A stretch of DNA of 64,000 nt from Kluyveromyces lactis (GCF_000002515.2 NC_006042.1:372001-436000); one strand, 5' to 3'; shown: positions 32,538-43,718, numbered from the stretch's first letter. Made by a program: numbers and translations. The notes: generated by a model from the letters alone, not told the origin.

Positions 32538-32951
32538 GATTAAGACACTGAAGGATAGGGTTCAGTTGATTAACAGTTAAATATTTGCTTTTCATTCATG
32601 CAATAGCTATGCTGCCTTTTTTCTGTAAAGCTATTCGAGACGAATTTTTCCTTGTATTTATGTACCGTCGAATTTTTTTTTTTTTAAAGAGTCATGCTAG
32701 GTTCGAAATCACTGGGATATGCAGGCATAATCTCAAGTTGCTATCTTTCGGGAAATATTTCCTAAATTGGTATAAGATTGCATGGGATATGTGAAAGAAT
32801 GTTTCCCATAAACAATAAGCGTGCTTGACGGAAGGAATTAGGTGACGACGGGTCGTATATACTTTGAGAGAACTAAATGAAATAGATTTTAATTGGAGAT
32901 AGTTTAGATAAGAGATAAAACAGGCTTGAATGGGGTAGTAATTCCATGGTT
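32538..32951. promoter_or_regulatory. Ureohydrolase promoter / transporter B 3' flank
   Basis: These 414 bp separate two minus-strand genes. A T11 run lies near 32671-32685. I see no RNA gene or strong motif. Confidence 0.5.
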
Positions 32952-34448
32952 TCAAATACTGTTGTCAGCACAACTGAAGACCGTACCATAAGCATTCGCC
33001 TGGAAATTGTAAATGATACTTTGAACGGTAGCGTATAGGCCTGGTCCCAGAACGTAGACTCCGAAAAGTATAAGGAATCCCGCTATGTAGAAACGAATTT
33101 TTTCTCCTTTATCCAAACATGGATAAGGATTAGTCTTTTCATATTTAGTTTGCTTTACCCTTAGGTATGCCATACCCCAGAATACAAATCCGAACCAGCA
33201 GGCGAACAAGGAACACATCAAAGATAATAGATCTGAGAAGAAAGGAATCACTTCTGCAACAATAAAGGCAACTATCCAAGTTAACACGATTATTCCGATC
33301 CAACTTAACCACCCGATAGTGGTATGAGAGTGCATGTGTTCTGAATTTTTGAAGACCTTGAAGAAAATGAATCTGGTTGTTATGTTAGAATAGAGAGACC
33401 CCACGAAAATGATGGTAGGCACTGCAAAAGAGTATGCTATAATCTTGTATTTTCTCGTTAAGGACCCATATGCAGGGGTGGTCATGTATTCATTACCGAT
33501 ATAATAGTACATTACAGCACCTGTTATTGAATAGATGACAACTTCGATTGCAGTGACAAGCAAGAACACCTTCTTGAAATCCCTCGGTCTTTTCATTTCT
33601 GAGATGAACTGTGGATAAGTGACTTGAGCAGCGAAAACGTACACAATGTTCAAAAATGCACCCATTGCATCTACATAACTTGTGCCCTTCTGTGGCCATA
33701 AACTGAATGTCAAATGAGTACCATCATAACCAACCGGGTGATCCTGGATTCCTACAAAGATGATAGCCAGTATTACCGAAATGAACATGGTAATAGCTGA
33801 GAAGTATGCAACTTTAGACATAGAGGCGAAGGTTCTTGGGATAGAAAACACAAAAGAAATGATTGCGGTAATGACACCAAATGCAACAGTACAGGTAGAG
33901 TGATTTGTGATGGTATTAAGGTACTTACCACCGACTAAGACATGCACACCCTGGATAAGGGTATTGTTGGCAACGTAACAAACAGCAGTTGCATACCATG
34001 CAAAATTACTTCCCCAAAATAAATGCTGTCCGATGTCACACGCATTTTTAAGATGAGGGAACTTTTCGCAGTAGTCTAAAATGATAAAACTGGTGTATAA
34101 CACAACACCAGCAACAAACACCGTTAAAATAAGACCCGGTATTAAACCTAATACTGAATAGGACCATGGGAAAGACATCATGGCTAAGATGATGTATTCT
34201 GATAACATTAGACCTGTAATATGCTGCCATGAACTAGTCTTGTATTTAATCTGATGACCTTCTTCATCGCTTTCTTCAAAAGCATCACGGTAAGATAGGC
34301 TAGTATCATCACCGTACTGTTCAAATTCACCATCTTCCACATCGTGATTCTTGACGCTGGGTGTCTTGATCATCGTCTTATCCACCTCATAATTGTAAAA
34401 GGTCTTCCCACTCTCAGAGCCCTCAGGCTTACTTCCAAATGAACTCAT
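32952..34448 (-). CDS. Mtr-type (AAAP family) amino-acid transporter, paralog B
   Basis: This 498-residue protein is a close copy of the transporter at 20229-21728. Both share SFPWSYSVLGLIPGLILT, NNTLIQG, SFVFSIPRTF, YVDAMGAFLNIVY, EVIPFFSDLLSLMCSLF and the same C-terminal LGPGLYATVQSIIYNFQ. Most positions are identical by eye. Differences concentrate in membrane segments lining the second half (for example GALIYVYVGNEY versus GAVMYYYIGNEY), which could alter substrate choice. The start is the ATG at 34448, because MSSFGSKPEGSES aligns with paralog A; another in-frame ATG lies at 34457. The acidic N-terminal tail is probably cytosolic. It is divergent from the MATE gene across 1.06 kb. Confidence 0.85.
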   Translation of the reverse strand: MSSFGSKPEGSESGKTFYNYEVDKTMIKTPSVKNHDVEDGEFEQYGDDTSLSYRDAFEESDEEGHQIKYKTSSWQHITGLMLSEYIILAMMSFPWSYSVLGLIPGLILTVFVAGVVLYTSFIILDYCEKFPHLKNACDIGQHLFWGSNFAWYATAVCYVANNTLIQGVHVLVGGKYLNTITNHSTCTVAFGVITAIISFVFSIPRTFASMSKVAYFSAITMFISVILAIIFVGIQDHPVGYDGTHLTFSLWPQKGTSYVDAMGAFLNIVYVFAAQVTYPQFISEMKRPRDFKKVFLLVTAIEVVIYSITGAVMYYYIGNEYMTTPAYGSLTRKYKIIAYSFAVPTIIFVGSLYSNITTRFIFFKVFKNSEHMHSHTTIGWLSWIGIIVLTWIVAFIVAEVIPFFSDLLSLMCSLFACWFGFVFWGMAYLRVKQTKYEKTNPYPCLDKGEKIRFYIAGFLILFGVYVLGPGLYATVQSIIYNFQANAYGTVFSCADNSI

Positions 34449-35510
34449 CTCGATCATTATAATAGCTTGATTGCCGTAACTTTCTGTCACTTATAGGTGA
34501 AAGAGGGGAGATATTGGAAGATAGACGGTAGATTGGCCTTAAAGAGAAGAAATGTAGGTATTCTTACTTGATTTTTTCTAGCGATTCTTACTCCGATTGT
34601 GGTTGATTTGAGTCTTGAACCGGATGTTATCAAGTCTTGACAAGTAAGGTTGAGCTGAATATGGATTGTTAGTGTTAATGTTTTCCGGTATTATATTATA
34701 CATTTATTAGCAGCTCGAGATGAAGGAAACATGCATGAAGCTCATCGACCAAGTGATTAGCTTGCCTATTTTATATGAAATATCGTTTTCCTTCAATCCT
34801 TTATCTCCCATGCATTCCTAAAGAGAGATAAAGTGGAGAGATTAACGTTAAGCACCTGCTTGCTATCTAGTTTGGAGTAACAGTTCATGATGTGTATTAA
34901 AGCCAGGATCTGCTATCAACAGCGACCTCAAGTTTTAAGTTTTTAGATTTCATCACAAAGCAAAATGATACCTAATATGGAAATATTTTGCGTGAATGTG
35001 AGAATTGTATTCCGAACCATTTTAGACTTTTTTATACCTCGACGATCTGCATGATCAGTGGAATTTCTCTGTTTATCTGCACGATAAGAAGAATAGCTAT
35101 TCTGTTTTGTCGGCGCATTAGTGCCTGATTTCGATACCCCATTCGGGCCACTTTGTGTGGATGTTCTTTACTCAGTGAAGTGCCATATCAAGTCATTTCC
35201 CTTTATGGTGATGAAAAAAAAAAGGATTGGTACGTAAATTTGATGTCTGCTCTTGATGTTTGGTTTTATTTAAAGGAAGGATGAAGAAGTAATCACATTG
35301 TTATCTTTTACCGTTAGCCAGTAGTTCTGTAACGGCGTCTTTCATCGATATTTCATCGCTGGTCGCTGTTCTAGAGAAACGATGAAGCAATAGTGTAATA
35401 TCGGTATTACTCTTATATTTAATACGTTCTTCAAATTGTGATAGAAAGTATCAGGATTGCCTGCCAAGAAAGCTTCTAGAGATACAAATAGAGTCTTTAA
35501 ATATTTATGA
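34449..35510. promoter_or_regulatory. Divergent transporter B / MATE intergenic region
   Basis: These 1.06 kb hold the two divergent promoters. The region has an A10 run near 35215-35224 and a small GC-rich patch near 35110-35160. No RNA gene, repeat or strong palindrome was found. Confidence 0.5.
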
Positions 35511-36962
35511 ATGGTACCAGGTGAAGACTCTTCATTAATTGCCCATAGAGGAGGCGATAGCGGATACAATACAGTGGAATCCTTGAAAAAGGATGGGGAA
35601 ACGAGCTTAGAGTATGAGTTCTGGTATATGACTAAGACCTCCATCCCATTAATCATTACGTTTCTCTTGCAATGTTCATTATCGTCCTCAGCTTTGGTTT
35701 TCGCTGGAAGGGTTGGGACTTTAGAAGTTGGAGGGATTTCGATCGGAAATGTCACTTTCGCGGTCACTTCGGCTATATTTATCGGTATTGCAACATGTTT
35801 GGATACGGTTTGTCCTCAAGCGTATGGTGCAGGTAAGTACAACATGGTGGGACTGTATTTCCAAAGAGGTGTTGCCATTTCTTTCCTATTTGCCGTTCCG
35901 GTAATTGCATTTTGGTATAATTCAGAGTACGTTTTATCGTTTCTAGTGGAGGACGCTGACGTTGTCCATATCGCCGCTGTTTATTTGCGTATCATGATTC
36001 TTAGTCTTCCCGGCTATATCATATTCGAATGTGGTAAGAAGTACTTACAAGCTCAGGGAGATTTCGTAACTGGACAAAACATTCTGTTTGTCTGTGCACC
36101 ATTGAACATATTGTTGAATTATTTATTTGTTCTAAAGTACAAATTTGGCTACATCGGATCTCCAATTTCTATGGTGCTGTCTTATACTCTTATGGGGCTC
36201 ACAATTGTTGCATACATCTGTCGTCAAATATATTTTGGTAATTCTTCCTGCTGGCATCCGATAACTGGGAATTTCTCGGCAATTTTCAAGAATTGGGGTC
36301 CCCTTATTGCTTTAGCGCTACCAGGTTTGATCATGATCGAAGCTGAGTTTTTTGCTTTCGAGATCATCACTGTTTTAAGCGCGAAATTCGGAACGGAAGT
36401 CTTAGCTGCACAAAGTATTGTAGCGACCTTACAAACGTTTTTCTTCCAATTACCCTTCAGCTGCAGTGTGGCTGCTTCCAATAGAATTGCCTATCACATT
36501 GGTTCTGGAATCACGGAAAACTGCAAGACAGCGACGAAAGCAACTATGTTTGGGGTTGGTCCTGCTGCAGGAATAATAAATTTCACAGTGTTGTACTTCG
36601 GTCGTTACAAGTTATGTTCTTTGTTTAATGCGGACCCGGTTTTGGTAAATAAAGCTGCAGGATTACTCTGTGTCGTCGCATTAAATCAAATATATGATTG
36701 CTTCAATGTCATGGCTGCAGGTGTCTTGAGAGCTCAGGGAAGACAACGAATCGGTGGGTATTTAAACATAATGGCGTACTATCTAGTTGGGCTTGAAGTC
36801 GGTATTTTATTAGCGTTCAAATTCAAAATGGAAGTGCTCGGGTTCTGGATAGGTATCGGGGTAGGTGTCCTCTTCCTAGCTATTGGCGAGAACTATTTCG
36901 TTTACATATCAAACTGGAGAAATATTATTAGCAAATCGCAAGACCTACGCCATGAAGCGTGA
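35511..36962 (+). CDS. MATE family multidrug/toxin extrusion transporter
   Basis: This is a cation-coupled exporter of the MATE family, related to yeast Erc1 and YDR338C. After a hydrophilic tail of about 45 residues the protein has twelve predicted membrane segments in two similar halves. The typical motifs are present: SIPLIITFLLQCSLSSSALVFAGRVG near the start, IATCLDTVCPQAYGAG in the first half, KKYLQAQG between segments, and QSIVATLQTFFFQLPFSCSVAASNRIAYHIG in the second half. At 483 residues it is shorter than Erc1/YDR338C because the N-terminal tail is short. The start is the ATG at 35511. It is divergent from transporter B. Substrates cannot be inferred. It has no positional counterpart in the S. 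cerevisiae blocks that I recall here, so it belongs to the accessory part of the window. Confidence 0.88.
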   Translation: MVPGEDSSLIAHRGGDSGYNTVESLKKDGETSLEYEFWYMTKTSIPLIITFLLQCSLSSSALVFAGRVGTLEVGGISIGNVTFAVTSAIFIGIATCLDTVCPQAYGAGKYNMVGLYFQRGVAISFLFAVPVIAFWYNSEYVLSFLVEDADVVHIAAVYLRIMILSLPGYIIFECGKKYLQAQGDFVTGQNILFVCAPLNILLNYLFVLKYKFGYIGSPISMVLSYTLMGLTIVAYICRQIYFGNSSCWHPITGNFSAIFKNWGPLIALALPGLIMIEAEFFAFEIITVLSAKFGTEVLAAQSIVATLQTFFFQLPFSCSVAASNRIAYHIGSGITENCKTATKATMFGVGPAAGIINFTVLYFGRYKLCSLFNADPVLVNKAAGLLCVVALNQIYDCFNVMAAGVLRAQGRQRIGGYLNIMAYYLVGLEVGILLAFKFKMEVLGFWIGIGVGVLFLAIGENYFVYISNWRNIISKSQDLRHEA

Positions 36963-37430
36963 TCATTGACAGATTATACTGTTTTTTAAATACAGATCAA
37001 AAAAAATCAGAGAAAATATTCTAGTTCACTAGCAATTATTTAACTGGGCCTTGTATTTACATATATAGGTAAGGATACGTTCTTCTTAAGAAACTTCTTC
37101 GTGTTGATTATCATATTAGGCCGGAACTAATTATTGCCTGTTTTTCCGTTTTTCCGTTTTTTCCGATTCCTTCGTTGTTTTCCTTCAGCCAGAAACTCCA
37201 ACAAAGATGCAAACATCTTCTCAAAATAAGGGTATATATAAGTGGTAAAAGAATCATGCAATTGAATAAGAATAAGAATTCGCTAATGAAAGAAATTGAT
37301 CGGATATAATTAGAGTTTGACCATTCGGAAGAGAGTGTTTTTCAAATTGATTGTATTCTCTTCTCAGTGTGAGCGAGAACCATAGTCGAAAAGTGCATTG
37401 AGCCTGTCAAGAAAAATTATAAAGAAAGCA
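36963..37430. promoter_or_regulatory. MATE-SMP30 intergenic region
   Basis: These 468 bp include the MATE 3' end, a pyrimidine-rich repeat (TTTTTCCG repeated near 37141-37165) and a TATATATAAG TATA-like element near 37232-37241 for the downstream gene. I see nothing else. Confidence 0.5.
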
Positions 37431-38447
37431 ATGACCGAAGTAACGGAAACTGTTCATAAGAATGGACCATACTATTTCGATAGTAAGATCAGACTATCAG
37501 AGGGTATCAGCTATGCAGCTGAATCCAAGGCGCTCTTCTGGATTGATATCTACAATGCCTACATCCATAGAGTGACTGATATTGACGATATTTCAACTCA
37601 TACTGTATGGCATGCATCAGTTGATAACTATGAGGGCTTGTACCCATTTACTACTGATCTACCAGAACGTATTGGAGCTATTTTCCCAATTGATAGAGCA
37701 GATGGTGTTGAAGAGGTTTATTTCGGTGCTAAATATGGGATTGCCAGAATGAATTACACCACTTTGAGATGGCAATACTTGGTTCACTATAGTGACAGCG
37801 GATTGCAGAAGGATTGGACAGGTTTACGATCCAACGATGGGAACGTCTCTCCAGATGGAGAAATATTCATCGGTATTATGAACGATTTCCATTGTACTGT
37901 TGATTCAGAGGACCCAAAGGGCGCACTACTAAAAGTGAACCTCCGTGAAAACATATGTGAGTTGGTAATAGATAAATTGATGATTCCCAATGCAATCAAT
38001 TGGAGCCAGGATGGTACAACGGTATATTTCACTGATTCTCTAAACTTCTCGATTTACAAGTATCCGTACCAAGACAAAAATCTCATCGTGGAGGACAAGG
38101 CATTATTCATTGATATTAAGAAGTTCAATTCCCAATTCGATTCACCTGAACCTGACGGCAGTTTCATCGATCCCGATACGCACAATATCATCACAGCGGT
38201 ATGGTCTACGAGTACGGTGCAAAGGTACGATACCAAAGGAGATCTAATCCACAAATGGACGTTCCCAGAGACCAATCGAATCTCTGCATGTACCTTGGCC
38301 CAAGGTCACATGTTTGTTACCACAGCAAACGAAATCATTGAAGATAACGCAAGTCCAGAGGGCCTTGGTGGATCCATCTTTAAAGTAGAGAATGTCTCGA
38401 CTTATATGGGGTCCTCAAAGAGGAACCCGATTACGGCAGAGCATTAG
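37431..38447 (+). CDS. SMP-30/gluconolactonase family protein (YBR053C-like)
   Basis: The protein is a six-bladed beta-propeller of the SMP-30/gluconolactonase/LRE family, whose members hydrolyse sugar lactones using one divalent metal. Visible family features are the entry Glu in LSEGISYAAESKALFWIDI (about residues 21-39), the Asn in IPNAINWSQDGTTVYFTDS (about 185-205, with the metal-binding Asp at its end) and PEPDGSFIDPDTHN (about 240). I start at the ATG at 37431 (338 residues); the frame continues upstream without another ATG. It matches YBR053C of S. cerevisiae, an uncharacterised gene, and lies beside a PST2/RFS1 homolog as it does there. No signal peptide is present, so it is probably cytosolic. 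The actual substrate is unknown. Confidence 0.88.
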   Translation: MTEVTETVHKNGPYYFDSKIRLSEGISYAAESKALFWIDIYNAYIHRVTDIDDISTHTVWHASVDNYEGLYPFTTDLPERIGAIFPIDRADGVEEVYFGAKYGIARMNYTTLRWQYLVHYSDSGLQKDWTGLRSNDGNVSPDGEIFIGIMNDFHCTVDSEDPKGALLKVNLRENICELVIDKLMIPNAINWSQDGTTVYFTDSLNFSIYKYPYQDKNLIVEDKALFIDIKKFNSQFDSPEPDGSFIDPDTHNIITAVWSTSTVQRYDTKGDLIHKWTFPETNRISACTLAQGHMFVTTANEIIEDNASPEGLGGSIFKVENVSTYMGSSKRNPITAEH

Positions 38448-39142
38448 AAGCCCTTATGATGCACGTGACATGTAAGGAGTTTGCGTTTTCAATCCCGTGA
38501 TCCCCAGTTTTTCAATTTATCATATTTTACTAAGTATTAACAAACTACTGACAAAGCACTGACAAAGAATTTATAAACATAGAATAACTTATGAATGTTT
38601 ATGGTTTATACGACAGCGAAACAACTATCAACTTACATAGTGTTTGTAACGTCTTAATTAAGGTGCCTTAATTGGCTGACTTTTCATTATGACAAATTAT
38701 ATTCGCATATTTGAGATTTATAAAATTTACTAATCTATAGCGTACTTTTGCCGTAATACTATATCTTCCTCTGAAGAAATTGAGAACAGGGTGATCAGAA
38801 TTGCTCATATAGATTATTAAGTTTAAGTAAGGCTTATTGGCCCTACTTACTATGTCTATTATTAATTTTAGGTTATTGATTTGTACACCTACACCTTTTT
38901 CTGGGCCCCTTCGAACCTTTTTTTTTTTACAGTCTTCCCCTTTCTTACATGGATTGAAACTTTCAGTTTCAGGCACTATATAAATATAACTAAGGTAAAA
39001 AAGGAAATTAAGGAAGCCTTCTGCAGTTAAAGGGTTCAATTATAATAAGTTTAGTAGCTACAATTCTTTCCATCTCTTTCCTGAAAACCTCGAGAATTAC
39101 TCATTCACTCACCCTAATATAACTCGGAATTATCTAACAAAA
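38448..39142. promoter_or_regulatory. SMP30-PST2 intergenic region
   Basis: These 695 bp carry the PST2 promoter. A CACGTG lies at about 38462-38467, just after the upstream stop. A 123-codon minus-strand frame (38668-39039) has no ATG at its 5' end and no family likeness, so it is not called. Confidence 0.5.
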
Positions 39143-39739
39143 ATGGCTAAGGTTGCTATTATCATTTATTCTATGTACGGCCATGTTGCTAAGACTGCCG
39201 AATACGAAAAGAAGGGTATCGAAGCTGCCGGTGGTTCAGCTGACATCTATCAAGTACCAGAAACTTTATCCGAAGAAGTCTTGAAGTTGATGCATGCTCC
39301 AGCCAAACCAGACTATCCAATTGCTTCTAAGGACACTTTGACGGAATATGATGCTTACTTGTTCGGTGTTCCAACTAGATTTGGTAACTTCCCAGCTCAA
39401 TGGAAGGCTTTCTGGGATACCACTGGTGGTTTGTGGGCCAGCGGTGCCTTGCACGGTAAGGTTGCCGGTTTCTTTGTTTCTACCGGTACTGGTGGTGGTA
39501 ACGAAATGACTATTGTCAACGCTTTGTCCACTTTAGCCCACCACGGTATCATTTACGTCCCATTGGGTTACAAAAACGTTTTCGGTGAATTGACAAACTT
39601 AGACGAAGCTCATGGTGGTTCTCCATGGGGTGCTGGTACCATTGCCGGTGCAGATGGTTCCAGAACACCATCTGACTTGGAATTGAAGGTTCACGAAATC
39701 CAAGGTAAGACTTTCTACGAAACTATCCAAAAGTTTTAG
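39143..39739 (+). CDS. PST2: PST2, flavodoxin-like NAD(P)H:quinone oxidoreductase (WrbA family)
   Basis: This FMN-binding, flavodoxin-fold protein reduces quinones by two electrons and protects against oxidative stress. In S. cerevisiae Pst2, Rfs1 and Ycp4 lie in eisosomal membrane patches. The FMN phosphate loop is [13 protein letters not shown] at residues 8-20. [16 protein letters not shown] (about 75-90) and STGTGGGNE (about 113-121) are the other WrbA landmarks. The length of 198 residues equals S. cerevisiae Pst2, and the sequence is close to it along its whole length, including the C-terminal [11 protein letters not shown]. Strong codon bias suggests high expression. It represents the single ancestor of YBR052C (RFS1) and YDR032C (PST2), consistent with a genome that was not duplicated. 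Confidence 0.94.
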   Translation: MAKVAIIIYSMYGHVAKTAEYEKKGIEAAGGSADIYQVPETLSEEVLKLMHAPAKPDYPIASKDTLTEYDAYLFGVPTRFGNFPAQWKAFWDTTGGLWASGALHGKVAGFFVSTGTGGGNEMTIVNALSTLAHHGIIYVPLGYKNVFGELTNLDEAHGGSPWGAGTIAGADGSRTPSDLELKVHEIQGKTFYETIQKF

Positions 39740-41159
39740 AATACAAAATACTCTCTCTATATGATACATAACAGTAAGATTTGGCAGATCCAGCATGTGC
39801 TTTGCACCGTGCCAGAGTACTAGAAAAAAAATATCAATCCGAAGTTTTCTGGCAGGTCTTCTGGCAAGCTTTTCGGCTTATATAACATGTATCCTACTGA
39901 CATTCACGGTAACTGGTACTGTCAAATTTAATAAAAAGAGAGTAGATGCCCGCTCCGATCATGCAAGATGACTATATAATGTGTCTCGACATATGACAAG
40001 AATCGATGACACCACTATTGACTGAATCAGTGTATGGTATAGATCAAGGTAGAACTCATGTAAAATCCAGAACTGACCAAAGTGACAAAAATGAACAAAA
40101 AAAAAAAAAAATTTGTCCTGCTAAACAACGGATAATCCCTTGAAATTTAGTTGGCCCCTGGGCCAACTGAAATGTTCCAGTTCCCGTTTCATCTTCGACA
40201 AACTCAAAACGCTCCGCTACCGTGCGATTTTCTTTTCTCGCTATACATGTATAACTTGGGAAGTTAGAATTTCCAAAAATTGAAATGAATAATTAACTTG
40301 GAAACCAGCTCCATTAAAAAAAGCTAGGAGTTGTATTTCCTCAGTAAATTAATAAATTCAAACACAACAGAATATAGCGTCCGCCATACTAGGATCGGTT
40401 TATACTCTATTACCCTGTAACTTTACTTACATGTCTAAACACGGTCTGTTGTAAGACGTAAGCACCAAAGCGTCATAGACAAATTTTGCCTCCTTTTCGA
40501 TCTTTTCTATTGAACAATACTGGCAAGCGGTACTCATTATTCTGTTTTCGTTTTTCTTTTTGGGAATTTAGTTTGGTTTCCTTTTCTTTTGGACTTTGGT
40601 TTGAGCTTTCAAATCCACTTTTTAAAAAGAACAAAGAACATATAGAACATATAGAACATATAGAATGTAAAGGTTTGGGGGAATAGGAAGAAGAGCAGGT
40701 TTAAGTGTGTATTCTGATTGCCTCGTTCGACGATTTTTGTTTTGTGCTAAGCATTTTCAGTGATAGTTACAATCTGCTTTAACAGAGAGAGAGTCCTTTA
40801 TTTTTCCTGAAGCGATTTGTGGTATAAAGGAGAGTTAAACGATAGTGTGATTTTTCTATTTGGTCTACTTTCATTAGGCAAAATCAGATTTCTCACTATA
40901 CTACTGTTGGACTGAAGGATAGCGTCTGATAACGCTTGATACCCTAGGCTTCTTTCGTTGTCTGGTTCTCAGTTTTATTTTATTTTATTATTCCATTAAT
41001 TTTTTTGGATCGCAGGAATCACCTTCTACCATCCAAGCAGAGCTTACTTGATATAATTCAACCTAGCTTTTTTACTGCGTGATACACACGCGGTTGAACA
41101 AGACAGCAGAGTATAATATTCAGAAGGTTTTACCAGATAAACACAGCACGCTTTGCATT
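39740..41159. promoter_or_regulatory. 1.4-kb region upstream of REG1
   Basis: The region has a 20-bp inverted repeat at 40149-40168, three 9-bp tandem copies of AACATATAG at 40637-40663 and an A15 run near 40097-40111. A pyrimidine-rich tract lies near 40540-40600. The REG1 frame is open upstream of its ATG but without another ATG. A small frame at 40486-40686 is unsupported. The long leader suggests complex control of REG1. Confidence 0.5.
40149..40168. repeat. 20-bp inverted repeat with 2-nt centre
   Basis: AGTTGGCCC (40149-40157) and GGGCCAACT (40160-40168) are perfect inverted arms separated by CT. The element is GC-rich in AT-rich DNA and contains the stress-element core CCCCT. Located about 410 bp after PST2 and about 1 kb before REG1. 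The protein that might bind it is unknown. Confidence 0.8.
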
Positions 41160-41543
41160 ATGCAGAATAATTTAGCGGCGTATTTTGCTCAGGGGAATGC
41201 TTCTCAGGGGAATGCTACCCCGGGTAGAGTCGCATTGAACAGAAGCTCATCGAATGATGAATACGGAACAAGCAGTGTAAATAAACAAGTCCCAAATTAC
41301 GACGATATGGGTCCTTCTGTGTCTATGGCGGTTCATGCTGATGACGACGACCATTTCAAGAATTCTACGTTCAATTTGAAAAGAACACGATCCATGGGAC
41401 TGTTGGATCCATACATCGACGATACTCAGAAACTTCTGGCAGGTTCGAGCTCTGTTGATTCCGATAACTTCTCTAACAGTAACATCGATGGCTTGAGTAA
41501 CGACCTCAATAGTGGTGACAGTAGCGGGAGCATGAATAATATT

Positions 41544-41590
<47 letters not shown>

Positions 41591-43718
41591 CGACAACGAA
41601 AACAAAACTGATAATATCAATAAAAACAGTAATAATACTTCTTATAATGACGATAACGACGGTAATGATACTACGCTTAATGACACCGGGCTGAATAAAC
41701 ACAATACAACTGTTGGCGGAACCGACGAAGACTACACAGACGAAAACATGCAAGTCGATAACTACGACGATGACTACGAAGCAGATTACGATTACGACTA
41801 CGACTACAAAGATGTAGAAGATTCTAATTCTCCTCCAGACCCGGGTACTGACGATTTCCTAATTCATCATGATGACAACGACTTGATGTATGAACCCAAT
41901 AGACATGTGGATTACTTATCTCATAAATGGAACGAAAACGAAATATCTCAGTCATGGCGTTATATCATTTTGAAAAAGAAACGGAAGGACACAGATTTAA
42001 TCAATGCTGCAAGGTTGGAAAATGCTTCCTGGAGAACTTGGTCAAAGGCTAGAAATAATCTGAAAACTGTGAATCCAGAATCTTTGAACTGGTCAAAGGA
42101 TTCTGATGTAACTTGGTTATACGGTCCGATTGTAGTGGGCGATCAAAATAACTCGACGTCGTCATCAAAGCCCACTTCCAACGTTGAAATAGGAAACAAT
42201 CATGCGGCCACCATGGGGTATGGTTCCGATGATGAAAATTCAAAAAGGTTGATCCAAAAGTCTCAGAGTCCCGGTCCTAAACCTATTCTAAAGAAGAGAA
42301 CTGTTAGTGAAATTATCGAGGAAAACTCCAAATGGAGATTAGATATAGCAAGGCAGCACAGAAAGCAAACTAGTGACTTGCATGCTATTTTGGATCCGCA
42401 GTCAAGTCAGACAACGCATGACGATTATGATGCTATTGCCGCGAAGGTGAATGCACAATATTACAAAAATATCCATACACCGCCTGATGAATCGGTGGAA
42501 TCTATTTCGCCCGTTGTGACCGAAACAAACTCGTCGATAGTAAATACCACTCCAGGTCCAATCTCTGGCTCTGTGATAGAAACCCCATCCGCAAGATCTG
42601 ATCCTCCCATATTATCATCGATTCTTACATCATCGATGAAGCAAAAGCAAAAAAGGGAAAGACATATTCATTTCAATGACCGTGTCGAACAATGTATTGC
42701 GGTTAATCATAACCCCATAGACGCTAATCCTAATGATGACGAAGTCCCAATGACAAATACCGATTACCACTCTGACGATATGTCGGACGGTGCCAGATCT
42801 TCGCATCAGTATTCTGACTTTGACGATGGATATAGAAATTCAGGGGCCAACAGCGTCGAAGATTACGCCGATGACGAAGATGATGAAGACGCTGACAGCT
42901 ACGATTATGATGAAGATGACGACGAAGATGACGAAGATGATGGGTTATTTATCAGTGCACATACTAGAAAAAATCGAACCAATTCGGGGGCTAGTGATGG
43001 CACAGATGTTGCAAATTCTTTAAGATCACTCTCACTATCCAAATTTCCAAACGCAACTATTAAACCACTTCCAGCCACTACTCTAAACTACGGATCTGAC
43101 GATGAATATTATGATGAAGACGAAAATGAATGGTATTATGGTAACGCAGTATCACACAATGTGAATACTAGCAGAGGATTTGACTACATGTATGATTATA
43201 ATTCCGTTTACACGGGGGATACATCCAACTTTGTAACTGTGGACAATTCGTGTGATATCCTCGATGTACCGGATGGCATTGGATTAGATACTCCAATACA
43301 GGACGCGAATGACGGATATATGGATGATGACTCAAGAGGGAAAATATATACATACCATCAAAGCCTTCCGGTACAAGATGATAACGATGAACATCCGGAC
43401 AACGAATTCATCGCAGATTCTTCCCAACCTGGTTTCAGTCATGATGACGAAGAGCATGACGATAACGGTGAAGAACTAGAGCTTACTGCAAAAGACCCAC
43501 TATCATTAAGGCGAACCTCATCTATAGGGAAGTCTAGAGCAAATTCCATTCATGATTTTATCACACCTTCCAATTCTGCATCTCCTGTTTTAAAACAGAC
43601 ACATAGCTTCATCACTGGAGAACCTTTATCTCAACACAATTCGACGGTAAGAAGACCACCATTAAAATCTCCTTCATCGGGTAGCTTTTTATTTGGATCT
43701 GATTCTGATTCTGAGTGA
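41160..43718 (+). CDS. REG1: REG1, regulatory subunit of protein phosphatase 1 (Glc7)
   Basis: Reg1 directs the PP1 catalytic subunit Glc7 to the Snf1 kinase and is required for glucose repression. The PP1-docking motif RHIHF lies at about residue 501, in RHIHFNDRVEQCIAV, the most conserved Reg1/Reg2 segment. A second conserved block, SHKWNENEISQSWRYI (about 260-275) with SWRTWSKARNNL, is also present. The rest is disordered, with a poly-Asn run encoded by about 17 AAC codons (near 41541-41591) and several Asp/Glu-rich stretches. The start is the ATG at 41160 (852 residues, against about 1014 in S. cerevisiae). The gene is YDR028C/YBR050C in ancestral single copy and is followed by VPS54 and REB1 in the expected order and orientation. 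Confidence 0.92.
41541..41591 (+). repeat. AAC trinucleotide microsatellite (poly-Asn) within REG1
   Basis: A pure run of about 17 AAC codons encodes poly-asparagine in the disordered N-terminal part of Reg1. Such runs vary in length between strains. End points are approximate by one or two units. Confidence 0.85.

Noticed and set aside
38668-39039. 123-codon minus-strand frame between the SMP-30 gene and PST2
   Set aside because: It has no ATG at its start, overlaps the PST2 promoter and resembles no family.
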